This document shows, piece after piece, positions 60,684-64,000 of a stretch of DNA of 64,000 bases; the stretch's first letter is position 1; every line of letters starts with the position of its first letter. The position numbers and the translations under genes are program-made. The stretch comes from Hyphomicrobium sp. D-2 (GTDB lineage: Bacteria > Pseudomonadota > Alphaproteobacteria > Rhizobiales > Hyphomicrobiaceae): contig NZ_JARXLA010000002.1 in the NCBI RefSeq assembly GCF_029872155.1, forward strand, positions 310,001 to 374,000, read 5' to 3'. The notes under the pieces were generated by a model. The model made no database searches. It saw nothing but the letters and a program-made list of their open reading frames with translations, and was not told the origin of the DNA.

Positions 60684-60876
60684 TTATGAGTGTGCCGCCT
60701 TCGGATTGTTGTGAGATGTCGAAGGCGGTGAGTTTTCACAGGCTCGTGCGGCGTCCGCCTCAAAAGTGCCCGGGCATGCGTGCCAGATGCCCGGATCGAG
60801 CGTCGAGAAGACGTGGGGAACTCCAATTTCTCCGACAACACTCGGCGCAGGAGCAGGCGGCCAGATAGGTAGCGAA

Positions 60877-63302
60877 ATGGGCGACGACACCAACACCGAA
60901 GAAAAGACCGCAGGTAAGGGCCTTTACCCTGTCCTTCCGTTGCGCGACATCGTCGTGTTCCCCTACATGATCGTGCCGTTGTTCGTGGGACGCGATAAGT
61001 CGATCAACGCGCTCGAAGAGGTGATGCGTTCCGACAAGCACATCCTGCTTGCCGCGCAGAAGAACGCTGGCGATGACGATCCGGCGACCGACGCCATCTA
61101 TCCGGTTGGTACGCTGGCATCGGTGCTGCAGCTTCTGAAGCTGCCGGACGGCACCGTGAAGGTGCTGGTCGAAGGCGCATCGCGTGCGCGCATCATCAGC
61201 TACACCGAGAACCCGAACTACTTCGAAGCCGAGGTTGAGCCGGTTGAAGAGGCTGTCGGTGCCAAGGAAGAGATCGAGGCGCTGGCCCGTTCGGCCGTGA
61301 CGCAGTTCGAGAGCTATGTGAAGCTCAACAAGAAGATCTCTCCGGAGGTGTTGGGCAACGTCGCGCAGATCGAGGACTACTCGAAGCTGGCGGATACGAT
61401 CGCCTCGCATCTTGCGATCAAGATTGCCGACAAGCAGGAAATCCTGGAGACGGCGACGATCTCGGAGCGTCTGGAGCGCGTCTACACCCTGATGGAGAGC
61501 GAGATCTCCGTGCTGCAGGTGGAGCGCAAGATCCGCTCGCGTGTAAAGCGCCAGATGGAGAAGACGCAGCGCCGATACTATCTCAACGAGCAGATGAAGG
61601 CGATCCAGAAGGAGCTCGGTGATAGCGACGAGCGCGATGACATCGCCGAGTTCGAAGAGAAGATCGAGAACACCAAGCTTTCGAAGGAAGCCCGCGACAA
61701 GGCCCTGGCTGAGCTGAAGAAGCTCAAGCAGATGAGCCCGATGTCGGCGGAAGCCACAGTCGTGCGCAACTATCTCGACTGGCTGCTGTCGATCCCGTGG
61801 GGCGTCAAGGGCAAGGTCAAGAAGGATCTCGACGAGGCGCAGAACGTTCTCGACGCGGAGCACTATGGCCTGGACAAGGTCAAGGAGCGCATCCTTGAGT
61901 ATCTCGCCGTGCAGGCGCGCACTAACAAGCTGAAGGGGCCAATCCTGTGCCTCGTTGGCCCGCCCGGCGTCGGCAAGACCTCGCTCGGCAAGTCGATCGC
62001 GAACGCGACCCGGACGTGAGTTCGTGCGCATGAGCCTTGGCGGCGTGCGCGACGAAGCGGAGATCCGTGGTCACCGTCGCACGTATATCGGATCGATGCC
62101 CGGCAAGGTTATCCAGTCGATGCGCAAGGCGAAGCGGACTAATCCGCTGTTCCTGCTCGACGAGATCGACAAGATGGGCGCGGACTTCCGTGGCGATCCG
62201 GCAGCGGCGCTGCTGGAGGTGCTCGATCCGGAACAGAATGGTTCGTTCAATGACCATTACCTCGAGGTCGATTACGACCTGTCGAACGTGATGTTCGTGA
62301 CGACGGCCAACACGCTGAACATTCCGCCGGCCCTGATGGACCGTATGGAGATCATCCGTCTCGCCGGTTACACGGAGAACGAGAAGATCGAAATCGCCAA
62401 GCGCCACCTCATTCCGGGGCAGCGTCAGGCGCATGGTCTTGAAGTGGCTGAATGGACGGTGGGCGACGACGCGCTGTTGCAGCTCGTGCGCCGCTACACC
62501 CGCGAAGCGGGCGTTCGCTCGCTCGAGCGTGAAGTTGCCAAGCTGGCTCGCAAGGCGGTGAAGGAGATCATCACCACCGAGAACAAGACTGTGCACGTTT
62601 CGGCTGGAGAACCTCGAATCCTATCTCGGCGTGCCGAAGTATCGCTACGGCGAGGCTGAGCTTGAGGATCAGGTCGGCATCGTGACCGGTCTTGCGTGGA
62701 CGGAAGTTGGCGGCGAACTGCTGACGATCGAAGGCGTGATGATGCCCGGTAAGGGCAAGATGTCGGTCACCGGTAACCTGCGCGATGTGATGAAGGAAAG
62801 CATCCAGGCAGCGAACGCTTACGTGCGGTCGCGGTCGGTTGACTTCGGTATCCATCCTTCGCTGTTCGAGAAGAAGGACATCCACGTGCACGTGCCGGAA
62901 GGCGCGACGCCGAAGGATGGTCCCTCGGCCGGTGTCGCGATGGCTACGACGATCATCTCGGTGCTGACGGGTATTCCGGTGCGCAAGGATGTCGCCATGA
63001 CGGGCGAGATCACGCTGCGCGGCCGGGTGCTTCCGATCGGCGGATTGAAGGAAAAGATGCTGGCGGCTCTGCGCGGTGGCATCAAAACCGTCATTATCCC
63101 TGAAGAGAACGTTAAGGACCTCAGCGAGATTCCGGACGAGATCAAGAACAAGATCGACATCGTTCCGGTGGCTCGCGTTGATGAGGTGCTGAAGACGGCA
63201 CTTGTCAGGCTGCCGGAGCGCCTCGTGTGGGACGAAGCGGCGGAAGCCGCTGCTGTAAAGGGCGAAGAAGGCGCAGCGGGCTCTCGCGCCACTGCACATT
63301 GA
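60877..63302 (+). pseudogene. lon: ATP-dependent protease Lon, interrupted by two single-base insertions
   Basis: The Lon sequence is complete but lies in three frames. Part 1 (60877-62019) covers the substrate-binding domain and Walker A GPPGVGKT at 361-368, then runs off frame. An extra C in the CCC at 62009-62011 accounts for it, since [20 protein letters not shown] follows in the next frame. Part 2 (to 62659) has [16 protein letters not shown]. An extra G near 62625 shifts it again. Part 3 carries ENLESYLGV and the catalytic DGPSAGVAM (Ser) with [12 protein letters not shown] (Lys). Sequence error or recent inactivation are both possible. Confidence 0.88.
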
Positions 63303-63361
63303 TATCTCGCGAAATGCACACATCGCGGCACTCGCCAAAGGTGTGATGCGCAACTAAAGAG

Positions 63362-63386
63362 CCCCGCGCTTCGGCGCGGGGTTTTC
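63362..63386 (+). terminator. Intrinsic terminator after lon
   Basis: CCCCGCGC (63362-63369) pairs with GCGCGGGG (63374-63381) around a TTCG tetraloop and is followed by TTTT. It is a very stable terminator between lon and hupB. Confidence 0.9.
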
Positions 63387-63585
63387 CATTGGCGTCATGT
63401 GCAGGTCAGAGCGCGCATTTCCCCATGTTTTTCGGGCAAATTGGCGCCTTTTCCCACTTGACGCGGCTTTGTATTGGGCGCTTCTCTGACCCCACTGTTG
63501 CGGCTTTAAGCAACACGCGCGGGCGCCCCATCGCTTCGCCCATGCCCCCCAAGTCGCAAATTCCGAACATGAAGGACGGAACCAG

Positions 63586-63858
63586 ATGAGTAAGAAAGAT
63601 TTGATCGACGCTGTCGCCAAGGATGCCGAGCTGACCAAGGACAAGGCGACCGAAGTTGTCGACGCGGTGATCGCGCACATCCGGGCTGCAATGAAGGGCG
63701 GCAGTGAAGTTCGCATTCCTGATTTCGGCACCTTCAAGGTTGCTGACCGCAAGGCGCGCGAGGGCCGCAATCCGGCGACTGGCGAGACGATCAACATTCC
63801 GGCTTCGCGCGTGCCGAAGTTCACGCCGGCGAAGGGCCTGAAGGATGCGTTGAACTAA
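63586..63858 (+). CDS. hupB: DNA-binding protein HU
   Basis: This 90-residue nucleoid protein has the HU/IHF fold. It starts MSKKDLIDAVAKDAELTKDK, has the conserved RIPDFGTFKVADRKAREGRN, and PATGETINIPASRVPKF, in which RNPATG and the beta-arm prolines contact DNA. It ends with KGLKDALN. It follows lon, as in most alphaproteobacteria, and is transcribed from its own promoter after the lon terminator. Confidence 0.97.
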   Translation: MSKKDLIDAVAKDAELTKDKATEVVDAVIAHIRAAMKGGSEVRIPDFGTFKVADRKAREGRNPATGETINIPASRVPKFTPAKGLKDALN

Positions 63859-63890
63859 AAGCGCACCTGTGGCGGAAGCCAACGGTTCTG

Positions 63891-63925
63891 AAACGCGTCG
63901 TGGGGCAGCCTGCGGCGCGTTTTTC
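63891..63925 (+). terminator. Intrinsic terminator after hupB
   Basis: AAACGCG (63891-63897) pairs with CGCGTTT (63916-63922), and TTTT continues after it. It ends hupB transcription. The remaining 75 bases to the window end hold no feature that I can identify. Confidence 0.65.
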
Positions 63926-64000
63926 GTTTCGTCCATAGAACACGCTTTGTTCACATCGATGGCGTCGACGTCTTGGCACGTGAAGCGGCTGCTGGCTGTT

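Larger units (their letters stand above)
60561..60876. other. Intergenic region between clpX and lon
   Basis: These 316 bases hold a terminator-like hairpin at 60584-60609 and a sigma-32-like promoter at 60655-60683. I see no coding sequence. The expected lon leader would be roughly 185 bases long. Confidence 0.5.

Noticed and set aside
62005-62025. Programmed ribosomal frameshift in lon
   Set aside because: There is no slippery heptamer or downstream pseudoknot pattern, lon is not known to use frameshifting, and a second, unrelated shift occurs 600 bases later.
60760-62031. A 423-codon minus-strand frame opposite lon
   Set aside because: It is antisense to clearly conserved Lon sequence and shows no family features.

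Overview
The window is high-GC alphaproteobacterial chromosome, most likely from the Hyphomicrobiales (rhizobia-like). Four things point there: a gene transfer agent (GTA) structural cluster of the Rhodobacter type; the feuPQ, ccmIEFH, degP, two-component, glnE gene order; the tig, clpP, clpX, lon, hupB order; and sites matching the EcfG general-stress promoter consensus. Nothing suggests a plasmid or an integrated temperate phage: there is no integrase, attachment site, replication module, repressor, transposase or CRISPR array.

Region by region. 1-2958 (minus strand): a partial DUF1214-type membrane protein, a class A penicillin-binding protein and a small membrane protein. 3287-19759 (plus): a nearly complete GTA cluster in canonical order (small and large terminase, portal, prohead protease, capsid, head-tail connectors, tail terminator, major tail protein, tail chaperones, tape measure, distal tail, hub, NlpC/P60 peptidase, TIM-barrel tail-tip protein). 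It is followed by a lysis gene that joins a peptidase-like domain, a GH108 muramidase and a holin-like membrane tail. A ynfA-like membrane protein gene sits inside the tail block, and hairpins lie before gp1, after the capsid gene and after ynfA. 19876-22851: a small periplasmic protein, a YbaA-like protein and a FeuP/FeuQ-like two-component system. 23043-28147: a glycine-zipper lipoprotein and the cytochrome c maturation genes ccmI, ccmE, ccmF and ccmH.

28291-36356: a secreted trypsin-like protease divergent from degP, a second OmpR-type regulator, its kinase (broken by several small indels) and glnE. 36663-38348: an ECF sigma factor, a putative anti-sigma protein and a metal-sensor-like periplasmic protein. 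38507-42470 (minus): a degenerate histidine kinase and pepN. 42792-46340: a membrane-anchored GTPase, then YqjD/YqjE-like membrane proteins on one strand and a similar protein on the other, each side preceded by a GGAAC-N17-CGTT promoter match. 46461-48664: amino-sugar catabolism (SIS-type deaminase and nagA). 48731-56252: a DUF763 protein, small stress or polyhydroxyalkanoate-related proteins, an amino-acid permease, a secreted peroxiredoxin, a sulfurtransferase and a cysteine synthase. 56505-63858: tRNA-Leu(UAG), trigger factor, clpP, clpX, lon and hupB, the protein quality-control block. clpX and lon each have an upstream sequence matching the sigma-32 heat-shock promoter.

Two genes are interrupted by single- or few-base insertions: lon (two sites) and the kinase at 31943-33356 (about five). 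Their conserved motifs continue in the other frames, so either recent decay or sequence errors could explain them. All functional calls are from reading motifs and gene order; no database search was run.
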